From Cryptomeria japonica (Eukaryota > Streptophyta > Pinopsida > Cupressales > Cupressaceae), in the NCBI RefSeq assembly GCF_030272615.1, contig NC_081412.1, positions 22,040,432 to 22,104,431 on the forward strand: a stretch of DNA of 64,000 bases, written 5' to 3'. The notes beneath the pieces are model-generated. The model did not search any database, had not been told where the DNA came from, and saw only the letters and a program-made list of their open reading frames with translations. Position numbers and translations under genes: made by a program. Shown one piece after another: positions 34,148-46,759 of the stretch (position 1 is its first letter; every line of letters begins with the position of its first letter).

Positions 34148-37100
34148 ATGGAGAGAGAGGAAAAAGAATCTGTTCATGCTCCAAATATGTCATATGACTT
34201 TCATGGGAAAGTGGCTGACATGAAGAGAACAGGGAGATGGAAAGCGTCACTTTTCCTTCTAGGTAAGTATACTTGGATGTTTTGTACTTCCACTGGGGGG
34301 CCATACAATCAGTTACCCTTCTTTATTTCCTCTTGTCTCGTCTCTTTATGGTGTGAGGCTGCATTAAAAAACAATTGCTTTACATACTGTCATACTTATG
34401 CTTTGATTTATGCAAGTTGTAGGATCTTTTTTGTCAACTATTTGACTTCACCAGTAGAATCATATAACAATTAATTTTTCTTTTGGTAAATACCACCTCG
34501 AAAGTTGTAGTCAGTGTTGTTTGAGAATGTGGAGTTCAATGGTTATCTGATTAATCCTTTTCTTCTGGTTTCTTCATTTACTTGCTATTTCTTCATATTC
34601 GAAAAGTTAATCATTTGTATAAATGATGAGTGTAGACTATGTATTATGTTGCAATAGTGAATAAAGATATTGTCCTGCTTTACTTGTGGACGTAGTCTTT
34701 AATGATGAACCACGTAATTTGTTCTGATTAAATCAATTGAGATGGGGCCTGAACACATATATCAAATTGAATGACAGATCAAGAGTGAATTCAACCGCGT
34801 AATTTGTTATGTTGTGTCTATCTTATGATGGTCTCTATTTCTGTTTTGCTGTTTTATGTTATTTATATGTTCAATCTATTTTGCCATTTCGTATAATTTA
34901 TATTTTCTCTGTTATTTAAATTGATCTTGTGAATTAACCATCATTTAAATTGATCTTGTGAATTAACCGTCATTCTGAATATAAATTTTACCTACACCTC
35001 TAGAACACCTTAGAACACCTTCAGATTTTGTTGTATCCGTAAATCTACATGTGATATTAGAACTTCAACCCACATTCAATTCTTCCGAATCACGTTAGAA
35101 GGGAGTGTATGTGGGACTAACCGCCACATGTCTGAGAATTATGCCTTTGATGTTAAAATTTGTGTAATATTTTTGCAGTGAACAAGGTGGCGGAGAGGCT
35201 AGCATACTATTCTATTACTGCCAACATGTTCTCCTACTTGGTATATGAGATGCATGACAGCATACCCCATGCTGCTAATTTTGTTACAAACTGGATAGGT
35301 GCTTCCTTTGTCCTTACGTTTCTTGGAGCCTTCGTTGCTGATGCATACTGGGGACATTACAAAACCATTTTTGCTTTCTCTTGTATCTATGCTGTGGTAA
35401 GAATAATTTCCACCAATTGAAAATTGAAATCACTGATATTTTTTAGTTAGTTTTCAAGTAAATACCATACATTATTGAATAAGAACAATTTGTTTTATTT
35501 TATTTGTCGTGAATGACAGAATAGATGTATCTGGCCCAAACAGAAAATCTACATGTGGTATTGAGTTTGGAAAGGAATAGCTAAATATCAAGCTAACATA
35601 AGCTCATTAGGTTGTTTTAATAAATTGTATACTGCCATGTTTATGAGATTTTTTGGTGTATTTCTGGACCCACTTCAATCCAACTTAGTACTCGTTTGTA
35701 TTTTTCACAAGCAACAAGAAGAACATGTTATGAGGATGGGAGATCTGTAATGTAAATTTGAATCCTAAATTTTACAGGGGACGATTCTTCTGCTGTTAAA
35801 TGCATCCATAAGCTTTTTCAGGCCACCCGAATGCACTGCCAAATGTGAGCCGGCCTCCAAAGCTCAGATTGCTGTCTTGTACTTTGCTCTGTACAGCATT
35901 GCAATCGGCACAGGGGGAATCAAACCTTGTGTCTCCTCCTTTGGAGCAAATCAGTTTGATGAAACCGATGACAAAGAAAGAAGAGGAAGATATTCCTTCT
36001 TCAACTGGTTTTACTTTAGCATTAACACTGGTCAACTGCTGGGCATAACAGTGATGGTGTATGTTCAGAACAGGTATGGATGGATGTGGGGATTTGGTAT
36101 TCCTACAGGAGCCACATTGGTTTCTATACTTGCTTTTGTGTGTGGAACTCCTTATTACAGATTCAGGAATCCTACTGGAAGTCCCTTCACAAGATTTGCT
36201 CAGGTGTTGGTTGCTTCTGCAAGGAAGGGGAATATGAAGGTCGATGAGAACACTACTTTGTATGAAGTGAAGGGCACTGCATCTGCTATTCCAGGAATTC
36301 GGAAGCTCGCTCATACTCCTGAGTACAGGTACATTCTCTGCAGTTATGTTGTTTAAATAGAATATATTCTAATGATCTTTGTTTTTATGTTAAATCTAAC
36401 ATATATTTAGATACAAATTAGTATATATATCTTAAATACATTTAAATATATAAACTTTTCAAATTGATTTCTTTTGATCTTTTAGATAGATATATTTAAG
36501 ATATATATGTTAGTTAAATATTAATATATTGATATGTAAATGATTGATAAAAAATAAAAATAAATTTAACATATTATTACATTCCACTCCATGTTGTCAT
36601 TGTAGAATACCTCTTCATTAGCAAATTTAAGATACAAATAAATTTTTGTTGACATACTCACGACATTACATTTGATACCTCACTATAAATGCCTCTCAAC
36701 ATTAAATATATCTCTATTGGCTAGTAGGTTTATTGATTGTAATTGACATGGTGCAGGTTTCTTGACAAAGCAGCAATACTTACAGATTATGACTACATAG
36801 AACTGGAAAAGAGTTGTTGGAGTCTGTGTACTGTTACACAAGTTGAAGAATTGAAGGCACTACTGCGAGTCTTGCCAGTGTGGGTATCCACCATTGCATT
36901 GACAATCTCCTTCGCACAACTCTCTACTTATTTTGTTGCCCAAGGAAAGACACTAAGGCGAGAACTCTCCTCCAATTTCAGCATCCCACCGCCTTCATTA
37001 GCAACTTTTTCCACCCTCAGTGCAATTTTAATTATCCCTTTCTATGACTGGATCTTGGTTCCCACACTCAGGAAATTCACCAGAATTGAACGTGGGATTA

Positions 37101-37894
37101 CGTCCTTGCAAAGAATTGGCACTGGCCTTTTCATTTCGATCATAGCTATGGTATAAATCTAATTTAATTTATTTTTTGGATGGCTTAAATCATACATATT
37201 AAGCTTTGATTTCTAGACTTAAAAATGTTAAATATTCAGAATTGACTAACAACATTCTCTAAGCTTAATATATTGCTTAATATGTATGGTTTAAGACTAA
37301 CTGTTTTTTTTTAACCAATAAAATTTGAATTGATTCTTAAATTTAAAGGAAAACACTTTTCTATCTTTTTTGTGAGTTTATATTTTCAGAAAAATCACTG
37401 TGACAAATTGAATTGTTACCATACAGACTTGTGCAGCAGTCATAGAAAAAAGGAGGCTGGAAAAGGCAGAAGATATCAGAGCCCTGGATTTGCACGAAGG
37501 CACCCTGCCCATGTCTGTTATGTGGCTTGTGCCACAGTTTTTTCTGATGGGAACTGCTGAAGTCTATACTTATGTAGGGCAAATGGAGTTTTTCTTTGAC
37601 GAAGCTACAGATGGGACAAGGAGTTTGAGCAGCTCACTTTTTCTAAGCGCATTTGGTATTGGAAGTTGGCTGAGCACCATGATTGTAAATATTATTGAGA
37701 ATCGTACAGGTGGAAAGGAAAATGGTTGGCTCAGAAATGATTTAAATAGGAGCCGTCTGGATTTATTTTACTGGCTCTTGGCAGGAATAAATATGGTTAA
37801 TTTTTTCATATTTCTGGTGGCTGCTAAATATCAAAGTTACTCTCGTTTTACCTCTAATGCAGGGGCAGATGAAGTGAACAGTTTTCCTGTGTAA
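34148..37894 (+). CDS. NPF (NRT1/PTR family) proton-coupled transporter
   Basis: Spliced CDS: 34148-34262, 35179-35396, 35778-36328, 36757-37150, 37427-37894. All introns are GT-AG and phases match, giving 581 aa with no internal stop. NPF proteins are 12-TM plasma- or organelle-membrane symporters for nitrate, peptides, hormones or other metabolites. Motifs: KVAERLAYY in TM1 (residues 41-49), IGTGGIKP (about 154-161), PTR2 signature FFNWFYFSINTG (about 185), EYRFLDKAAI, LVPTLRKF, and a final helix LLAGINMVNFFIFLVAAKY. The first Glu of the ExxER proton-coupling motif is Lys here. Subfamily and substrate cannot be told from the sequence. It looks functional and is the only intact host gene in the window. 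Confidence 0.95.
34914..34971. repeat. 29-bp tandem duplication in NPF intron
   Basis: ATTTAAATTGATCTTGTGAA plus TTAACCATC, repeated at 34914-34942 and 34943-34971 with one change, inside the 916-bp intron 34263-35178. A short TAGAACACCT duplication follows at about 35001-35020. Confidence 0.93.
36365..36560. repeat. AT-rich imperfect palindromic stretch in NPF intron
   Basis: Inside intron 36329-36756, AATCTAACATATATTTAGATAC and later TAGATATATTTAAGATATATATG-type words (about 36391-36412 and 36483-36510) are partly complementary, giving a possible long hairpin or a small MITE relic. Boundaries are unclear. Confidence 0.35.
37183..37295. repeat. Inverted repeat in NPF intron (possible MITE)
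   Basis: Arms 37183-37204 (GCTTAAATCATACATATTAA plus GC) and 37275-37295 are reverse complements with one mismatch in 21. They flank ~70 bp within intron 37151-37426. No flanking duplication was established. Confidence 0.6.
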
Positions 37895-37897
37895 AAT

Positions 37898-37915
37898 TAA
37901 AATAAAAAATAAAAA
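37898..37915 (+). terminator. Possible polyadenylation signal of NPF gene
   Basis: AATAAA occurs at 37901-37906, seven bases after the stop codon, in an A-rich stretch with a second AATAAA-like word. It is closer to the stop than usual, so the true signal may lie further downstream. Confidence 0.35.
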
Positions 37916-38217
37916 ATCATATCAGTATTCAAATTCATGAAGCTTCCATAGTTTATAATGATCAATATGTTTATATGTTTATTTTTAGATTAAATCATGT
38001 AGATTTTTTGTTGTCAATGTTTCAAATCAAATACTATGGTCTATCATCAGACAGAAAGAAAGAGAATAGCAATAAAAGAAAATTGAAAGGATGTTAGTAG
38101 ATCAAATAGAATAAATAGAAAGAAAGAGAATGAATTGTTATTAATTCCCAGCTGCAGAATTATAACAATCGTGCTATCTTTGTCATGTAATTGGTCTATA
38201 CAGTTTCCAAATAATAT

Positions 38218-38305
38218 ATACACATACACATATACATGCATATACATGCATATACATGCATATGCATATGCATATACATATATATGTGTATATACAATAT
38301 ATGTA
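38218..38305. repeat. CATATA/CATGCATATA microsatellite
   Basis: Imperfect run of alternating purine-pyrimidine words (ACATACACATATACATGCAT, then repeats of ATACATGCAT and GCATAT). It lies ~330 bp after the NPF stop codon. Confidence 0.9.
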
Positions 38306-38517
38306 ATGTTTACTCGGTGAAAATGATAGTTTTCTAATAAATAATATTTTAAAATTTATTTAGAAAGGGTCTTAATTCTTTTTACAAAGTGAGAAAGATA
38401 AGCCTGAGAAGTCAAACCAACAAGGATGAATAACGAGGGATAAGCACTTAAAGGGACTGTCAAATGTCAGCGAGTTACGAGCTACAAAAACCTGAGACCG
38501 AGGAGAGCATGCCACTC

Positions 38518-38611
38518 TCCTCAAGAGCTATTAAGATCGATTCATGGAATGTTATGGGCATCAATGGTCCTAACAAAAGATGCTTGATGAAGTGTCAACT
38601 TGATGAGTTCT
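38518..38611 (+). pseudogene. LINE (L1-type) endonuclease scrap
   Basis: Translation gives IKIDSWNVMGINGPNKR followed by CLMKCQLDEF, matching the start of plant L1 ORF2 endonuclease (typically IISWNVRGLN.P.KR). After ~31 codons the frame meets a stop and similarity fades. The preceding sequence (38420-38515) may be LINE 5' region. No RT part was found downstream. Confidence 0.7.
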
Positions 38612-38619
38612 AATAAGAA

Positions 38620-41533
38620 GCATCACTTAGAATCTATAGGAGAAATTAAGTGATATTATTGGATTAAATAAGTTCTACATGAATTCATGTACCTAATGTA
38701 TGTTTTTCTCAAGTAAGTGTTGTTTACAAAGTTTTAAAATGGAGCAATCAATATTAGGAAGAAGAAAGCATATGAATAGTAACCCAATTTAAACTCCAAT
38801 AAAGTGCAAAATCATTGAGGAGGGTAAATGATTCCTTAATTTTTTGAATCATCAAGATGCTAGAAAATTATCTTGCCAAAATAATATCCTCCAAACTTCT
38901 AGAAGTAATAAAACAATGAGCAATTGATATACTCAATTTTATAATTATAAATGCATCAAATGATGTTAGGAAATTTATTGGTACCTCCCAAGATCAAGAA
39001 AGGATTTTTATTAAACTATTTACGAGAATGGTTGGAGTAGTATAGAGTTCAAAAATACTAAGGAGAGAACATAAGAGGTTATGAAAATAATCAAGAAGTG
39101 GTTAGAGGATAACAATAATAAGCTCTAGTTCAAAGTAGTAGAACAATTAGAAGGAAAAAGAAAGAAAGAATAGGAGAAATACAATTTCAAGAACAAGAAA
39201 AAGAAGATACATTTGGGTTATGTCTCAAGGTTTTGAACACTAAAGAAGAAAATGAGACTTACTAGCTTGGGAGGAAAACAAAACGAAAGATCAAATTTGT
39301 GAGCTCAATAAAACCTTAGCCAAAATAAAGTTTCTCCCAAGATCTAGAAAACTCACCTATCCCTAGTCCTCCTTATACTAAACTTGAGAAAACTCATGTA
39401 TGTCTTTTCTCTTCTCCCACTTTAGAAGAATATTTTCTATCACCTTTATGTTATCCTATGACCCCTCCTACTGTTTTGCCACTACATTCTCCTCCACACT
39501 TATCCCCTTCTAAGTCTCCTCCTCTACCGAGTTCTCTAATTGGTAATATTTCTCCAGTAATATTGCTTGTACACTCACTCCATCCCCAAATAGGTTTCCT
39601 AATCCATCTCCTATCAAGAGAATTCTACATCTCTCTCCTAAGAGGACAACTAATCTTCGTCCATAGGCACCTCCTCATGGATAAAAGGATAAAGGACAAT
39701 AGGGTGAATTGACCTCACAAGATAATCCCATATGGTTTGATTAGATCAATAAAAAGAGGAAGAGAGTAACTAAGTCTACAAAATATTATTTCTCACACTT
39801 TGTTTCAATATTCATCAATCCTCCTCCTCCAAAAAGAGTTAGAGTGAGATCTAGAACTATAGTTAATATAGATTATGCGAGATTGGTTTTAATAAGAACC
39901 AGTTTAACGAAAAAAGAAAAGAAAGAAGTACAATATTGAATTACCTTGTAACAAAAATATCAATAGAAGAATAACTAATTAATGAAGTGAAGCAAGTATA
40001 AAAGTCTTTCATTGATTTTATTTTACAAAAGATAGATAATTTATTGGTAAGAAAGGAAGAATTTAAAGATAAAGTTTCTTATATTACTTCTTATATCTAA
40101 TATTTAATGCACTATATTGCTTCTTCAATTGCTATCATAAATCCATAATTTGTTGAAGCAATGGAGAATCACATCTATGCTGGAGAAGAATTGGGTAATA
40201 TTGTAAGAGCCACCAAAGCATAGAAGATTAAGTCAATGAGAAGTTTTCAAAGGAGTAGATTCCATGAAAATGTTGGAGGAATGGTTAGATACAAATTTGG
40301 GGATCATAGAAAATAGTTAGTCCTAAATTGTAGAGATAACCAAAGTTAAATTATAGATATAAATATACAGGGGCATTTTAGATGGAAGAGAGCTCTAGTT
40401 GCATAGGAAGTGGAAGTGGGGATACATGTATAGGATAAAGATTCTTAAAGGTTGTATCCAAGGGATGGAATGTTAGCTTTATGACGATAAAAATGCTATT
40501 CATTTTGTACAAATTTTGAAGGATTGATTTGAGAGGGTGGTGAAAAGGAATCTCTTATGGAGTCAAGTTTAAATATAGTATCAATTATTTGAATCATGAG
40601 AATAAGGACTTATTACAAATATTTTCAAATAACAATAAGAAAGGTCAACGTATGCTATTACAAATATTTGTCAAAGTTCATAAAATATAATCTTTTTAGA
40701 TGGTTCAAACCTTGAATTTGTTTGGATAGTTTTTCTTAATTTCAACTTATTTATAGGAGAGCCATAAATCTCAAAAGGATGCAAAGGATGACAAGTGTGG
40801 TTAGACAACATACATGGTATGCATTTGTATGTCAATTTTTTTCCTAATGTAATACATAATTAGAAGTCAGTAGTGAAAGTGAGGTGAATTTTAAACTTAT
40901 TTTGTAGTTTATCTTATATGGTTTTTGGGAGAGAAAATATTTCATATTGTCATAACTATTAAACCTACAAATATGTAATTACAACTATTTTGAAAGGGTT
41001 GAAAACTAATTCTCATATCAATAAAACTCATATTTGAATTGCTTCATTCTTGATCTACTTACTACTCTTTTGATGTTTTAGTCTCTAAACATGGTATCTC
41101 ATACTTTTTATAATTAATTCATGTTTATTAGACGAATTTGAAATGCGCTTCACATCACTAGTGTCTTGTTGATGGTGAAATGCATTGTGAAATCAATTTG
41201 AGTACTTTCATGTAGTTTGAAACCAAATACTTTTCATGCACTTTTAGTTATGGAAATTGTTTCTTTAGCTTTTGCTAGGAATTGGGTAATTAAAGTTGTG
41301 ACTTCTAAGATTATTTTTTCCTTTGAAGATTGCATCATCTTGCATTTTAACTATGTATCTTAGATCAATCCAAGAGATGTTTTACATTGAATTTATCTAT
41401 TCATTGAATGGTGTACAAAGTTTGAGAGGAACAAACCTAGACTTTATAATTTTTCTCTACCCACCCTTCTTTTTATAATTTTTAATGTGTTGCAAATTTT
41501 GATTCTACTTCTTGATTCTAGTTTTGGTGTTAC
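38620..41533. other. Gene-poor AT-rich stretch
   Basis: No ORF with recognisable family motifs. A Pro/Ser-rich frame at 39458-39712 (TPPTVLPLHSPP) has no support beyond being open. Purine-rich segments at 39140-39210 and 39900-39935 could be parts of a degenerate LINE continuing from the 38518 scrap, but no conserved motif was identified. Confidence 0.5.
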
Positions 41534-41741
41534 TAAAGGTATCAAACATTTACAAAAAGAACAAAAATTTATGATGATTTGTGGGTCATTAATACACATC
41601 AAAATACAAAGACACACCAAACTTTTGCTTGTATTAATCATGAATGAAGAAGGTTTATTTATACATGATGTTTGAATTATTGAGTTAACTTCTAACAACA
41701 ACTATCAATTTAAATAATAATACAATATTTATTATCTTACA
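41534..41741 (-). repeat. Left (3') LTR of element D
   Basis: Pairs with 60303-60494: shared GGTATCAAACATTTACAAAA, AATGAAGAA, GTTTATTTATACATGATGTT and end TTATCTTACA. The minus strand of the shared block reads TATAAATA, a plausible TATA box. Confidence 0.85.
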
Positions 41742-41879
41742 TTCTCCCCAAGTGAACATTGTAAAAAATAAGAAGAAATTGTTCATCAAACATTTTCTCC
41801 TCCATGATGAACATTGGTTGGAGAACATTGAGTAAAATCCAAAGTGTCTAAAATCAATCACAAGCAAGGGGTTTTATAA

Positions 41880-42614
41880 ATATCAATAATTTGTGATGTT
41901 TTCGGACAATAAATAATTTTAACTAAGCCTTGTTGATCAACCAACTCATGAATGTAGTGGTGTTAGATGTCAATGTTCTTGGTGTTGCCATGGATCATGA
42001 GATTTTAATGCATCTAAATAACACTCTAATTATCACAATACAATATTGTGGGACCATCCTCAAGGTGCTGTAAATTTAGTAATACCGTCCTCAATCAAAT
42101 ATCTTGACAAGTAACAAAAGGGGTATATTTGTATTCAACATCTATATAAGACAAGATATAGTGGGTTGCTTCTTAGGTTTCCAATAAATTAATACAAAAC
42201 CAAAGACTAAATGTATAACCAGAAGTAGACTTTCAATCATCCATAGAGCCTGCCCAATCAGAATCAATATGTCGAAACCAATTTAATTTCCTTGAAATTC
42301 TAAAAATCAATACCATAAAATTCATTTTTCCTCAAATATACATGAGAATCCTTTTAGCAGAACCCCAATGTGTTTCCTTATGTTTGGACATGAACCTAGA
42401 GGCCAAGTTCACTGCATATGTAATATTTGGTCTACTAGTGATCAAATAAAGAAAACATCCAATTAATTGACTATATAGAGTGGGAATTACAAAAGGAGAA
42501 TCATCATAGGTAGAAAACTTAAAAACAACCTCCATAAGTGTGGCCACAAGACTACAATCTTGAATATGGAACCTTTCAAGAAGATCTAAAACATACTTCC
42601 GTGAAGACAAAAAT
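41880..42614 (-). pseudogene. Element D RT C-terminal part and RNase H
   Basis: The minus strand gives FLSSRKYVLDLLERF, then VIPTLYSQLIGCFLYLITSR and PNITYAVNLASRFMSKHKE, the conserved end of copia RT (42614-42332). It then continues, with frame breaks, into copia RNase H (WAGSMDD, KSTSGYTFSFG, KPKKQPTISCL) to about 41880. Stops and frameshifts throughout. The upstream half of this gene is at 59176-59830, beyond element E. Confidence 0.8.
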
Positions 42615-42888
42615 ATAATCGAATTTGAAGTAGCATATATAACACTCAACTACTCATTTTTATTAATCATCAAATACACATATAAATAGTTACAAATTAT
42701 AATCTTAACTGGATCCTTTAAATTTGCTAATTGTTTTGACAACAATTATAGTTAGTTGGTAGCTAACTGGTATTTTTTTACAACAAAATGAACTTAACTC
42801 AACGTATTAGACATATAAACACTATTTGATGACACATACACAACACTTCATTATGAATTTATTTTGATATGGATCATTTATTCCAACA
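42615..42888 (-). repeat. Left LTR of element E
   Basis: Direct repeat of 58899-59175 with substitutions. Ends TTATTCCAACA at 42888, next to the purine tract. Confidence 0.75.
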
Positions 42889-44385
42889 ATCCCTCTTAAT
42901 GCTACAACACTAAATTGTCTAACAACAAAATAATATGAAATACATCATACAATATTTGGTCTCAAAAATAGTTCTCAGTATTGGGAAATATACAATTTCA
43001 AAACCAAATTTTGTGAAGATCAATATCTATCCAATAAAATAATGAGATACAAGGATTGGAAAACTACAATATGAAAAAATGAAACTTTTATGCAAATCTG
43101 AAAATTAAGTTGCCTTAATATGTAAAAATCGTGCTTAGATCCTTCTTCTTAGTGATGCCAAAAAAGAAACCTTTATATCATTCTTATTAACATAATCTTA
43201 CGTGAAATTATAACATAAATAAATAAATAATACCATCACCATAAGACAGTAGCAAATAGACACAAATTAACAACATAAGAGTATCAAATAACATAGGATT
43301 TATGTGGAGAAACCCTTGTGGGAAAAACTCCACCAAGAAGAGAGATCAAGTATACATCATCAACAATAAATGTGATTACAATATATTCACTTCCATTATT
43401 TTCTTTTCCTACAATATAGTAGCACTTATATACCTGCGAACAACCTCCCTAGGCTTGACATCTGTCTGTGTTCCTGTAGAGTAACTAGATACATTCAATT
43501 GTTCCTTGTTAATTCTACATCAAAAGAGTTATATTTATAGAATGACAAGATCTCCAAAACCACCAAACAAATCATCCAAAAAGGTCCTTCATTCCAAAAG
43601 TCCCCAACCATTTTATTTCCTCCATGGAAGTCAAAAGGACATTTGTTTTGGCTCCAATATTTTTCCTCCAACTTGGGCACCCAATCTTGTAGGATAAGCA
43701 TTACAGTAAATGTAATGAATGGTAGGATTCCAAGAGACACTTGTTGCCTCTTCTAATATCCCTCTTGGAAAATCCCAAAGGTCACTCATTTGTCCCCTTC
43801 CCATGTCATTAATCATCCCATTATAAGCGTCCACATGTGGGAAAAATAATATTAAATAATTTTATTCACAACCCACCTTTACTATTTCTAGTGAAACCCA
43901 TCACCCTTATGAATGTATCACAAACGATAATGAGAATACACATTACAAAATATTTTTCCAATACACCCTTAGTTCCTTAAGATACTTTCCAAGGATGTTG
44001 GAACCTTGCAATATGAAATAGGATTTACAAGCTAGATGGCACCTTGATCCTAACACCCAAACTAGTACTTGAATTCTTCAAGTTGCTCCCCAATTGCAGG
44101 TATAGTCACCTAGTTATCATCTATGTTCCCAACATCATTTTACACCATTTGTGGATGAAGTGTCTTATCACCCTTGTAAAGGTATAATATTGAATTTCCA
44201 TATTTTTGATCTCCCTTAAACTATTGGACACCAATCTCACATCTATGTCTCATAGCCCTAATGAGGTATAGTTTCTTCGATCCACTAATACCTTAGACTA
44301 TTGAGCATCTAATTATTCTCTACCACATCCTTCCTTGACTTCAAAGTTTCAGACTCTTCAAAATAGGATAAATTCTTAATCTTCA
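42889..44385 (-). other. Interior of element E, left part
   Basis: No conserved protein seen. The segment near 43298-43330 (ATGTGGAGAAACCCTTGTGG then GAAAAAC) resembles the GTGGAAACCC…GGGAAAAACC block of Sirevirus-type LTRs, so 43000-44000 may hold an old solo LTR; no boundaries could be set. An antisense frame at 43495-43740 is open but unrecognised. Confidence 0.4.
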
Positions 44386-45098
44386 TGTTGGAATCAAGGA
44401 ACACTGAGAGGGGGGGGGGGTGAATTAGAGTTCTACCGGTAAATAAATTTTCAAACTTATTCTGAGACCACCAGATGCAAATGCAAGAAAGCAAAATACA
44501 CAAACACAAGATAATCAACCACAAAAATCATAACACTAGGATTTTTATGTTGAAACCCGGAAAGGGAAAAACCACGGTGGGATTGGAACCCACAATATTC
44601 ATATACTATGATCAGTACATAAATATTACAAAAGGGGAATGCACATGTATTCAGACACACTGCCTAGAACCAAAGGTTCAATTACAATATGGAAGTATCA
44701 TTAACTTACATATCATTTACAATGATAAATACAATGATTGAACTCCAAAAATAGCATCAAACAATGCCTAGATGAGTTTCGGTTAAGTGCAAAAAGTCTG
44801 ATTGTAACACCTCTGCGACTCTACCATGTTTTTCTTCTCAATCAGCTATCAAATCAAGAATATGGATGTGAAACTGTGCCAAGTAGGTTTCTCGATCACT
44901 ACTTACTCATCTCATACCATAAAAATATATTCTACATCAGTCATATATATCCATAATCACAAAATAAAACATTGATCAAGTCGGTCATCCATAATATGCA
45001 ATGTGACCTGTAACTGGGTGTCGGCTTAGACCGGACCTCTAAAAAATATGTGGATCAACCAAATGATGTCTAAATGATTTCTACATGTCGACCGTATT
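44386..45098 (-). repeat. Left (3') LTR of element F, first part
   Basis: Starts TGTTGGAATCAAGGAACACT, matches the right LTR from 57535, contains an eleven-G run at 44410-44420, and is cut at 45098 by element G. Continues at 52184. Confidence 0.9.
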
Positions 45099-46365
45099 TG
45101 TTAGACAACTCAGATAACCAAAGGACAACTGAGAGGGGGGGTGAATCAGTTGTCACCGGATTATAGAACTTTATGCATTCAAAACCTTATTACCGGAACA
45201 CATAAACTCAATACCGAAACGCATAAACCATATACCAAAATGATAGATATAGCAATTAAACATAAACATAAATCACATAATAGTTACCATCCATCCATAA
45301 CACATGACACCAAGATTTGTACGTGGAAAACCTAGTAGAGGGAAAAACAACGGTGGGAAGCCTACCCACAGTTAGATAATACTTCTGCAGTAAGTATGTG
45401 ATTACAATATGAGGGGCCTGCACATGCAGGAAGGCCAACATCCTAAAGCACACTTCTCATCACAAAAGGAGCCTCACTAACTACAAAATAAATCCAGACT
45501 ACAATCTAGAATGAGGATTGAACTGCAAGTATAACATCTCCTATGTCTGAGTACAGTTTCGGTTAAGCTCAATAATAGAGGTCTTAAACCTCTATTACCA
45601 ACCCAATTCGATCACCTATGATCGAAAAAACCTTCTGCATATGTTTACAACATTATTCGCACACAGATCATCCTATAACCTTGACCTATTACCATCCCCA
45701 TGATATACAAAGAGATATTACATCATATTTATACCAACCCGGGACCTAAACAATTAGGTCAGACACCTAAAAGATAATACGATAAGTTCATAACATAAAC
45801 CCACAATCCAATGATCAACCAAGTTAACTTAGGCCAAAAACAATGTAAACCAATCATTAAATACTGTTGGTAACACATCAGGAACATCCTCTTACACGTT
45901 ACATAAATTGGTCCATAACCTAGATAACACCGGACCCAAAATAGGTCGCCATAAACCAAATCCAACACCATCGATCAACAAGAACATGGACAAGATAACC
46001 AACAACATCTCAGAAGCCATCTAGAAGCCGCATCAACACCACTTATCACGTGCATCAAAAGATCTTCAACAAAGCTCTGTCGGTAAAACCCTTACTGGTG
46101 ACCAAAAGGCTTACTAGAACAAATGATAGCTCCTGAGTCATCAAATCCCAAACCAACTGATCATGATACATATTCGAATAGCATGAATGATAGATCTAAA
46201 TCAATTCCACAAACCAAAGCATACTGGATCATACCAGATCAATATCATAAACCAGCCACTCTACCAAAACCAATCGGAAACCGGTAAATGACCAAAACAA
46301 CCGGTGTTTCCATCAATGAAATAACATCAATGAAACACATAATCAATTCCTCCAAATTGCCAACA
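45099..46365 (-). repeat. Left (3') LTR of copia G
   Basis: TGTTAGACAACTCAGATAAC … CCAACA. Contains a seven-G run near 45135, the GTGGAAAACC…GGGAAAAACAACGGTGGG block near 45325-45357, and a minus-strand TATAAATA near 45730. Confidence 0.95.
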
Positions 46366-46680
46366 ATCTTCCCCTTTGGCATTGATTGCAACACTAGATG
46401 TGAAAAACATCTAAGTGCCAAGAAATGCCAAACAAGTCTCCCCCAATGGAAGACAACCAACAATCTCCCACAAAATGATATAGCAATGAAGCTCTCAACC
46501 AAACTCCCCTAATGAATATATCTTTGTTAAGCTCTGATCTCTCCCCCTTTGAATGATATTCTATTAAGCTCTATTTTTCACATATATCTCTCCCCCTTTG
46601 ACATCAATGCCAAAAATCTAACATAAACATCAAAGAAAAAACATAAATCCTCTGAATTTTACATTTGACTACTCCCCCTG
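46366..46680 (-). promoter_or_regulatory. Repeated polypurine tracts of copia G
   Basis: The minus strand has GCCAAAGGGGAAGAT beside the LTR. Further purine runs occur near 46438-46445, 46464-46470, 46503-46508, 46541-46550, 46591-46602 and 46671-46679. The copy at 46591 repeats the GGCATTGATGTCAAAGGGGG form. Serial tracts are a Sirevirus trait. Confidence 0.75.
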
Positions 46681-46759
46681 AGTAGTAGCACCACCACATC
46701 AATCTGGAATGAGTGATAGCTCTGTAAATGCATACCGACCTGATGCCAATCAGCATCAC

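Noticed and set aside
39458-39712. Pro/Ser-rich frame as a gene
   Set aside because: Low complexity, no conserved motif, no splice or promoter context.
43495-43740. 81-codon antisense frame in element E as a gene
   Set aside because: No recognisable motif and lies in decayed repeat sequence.
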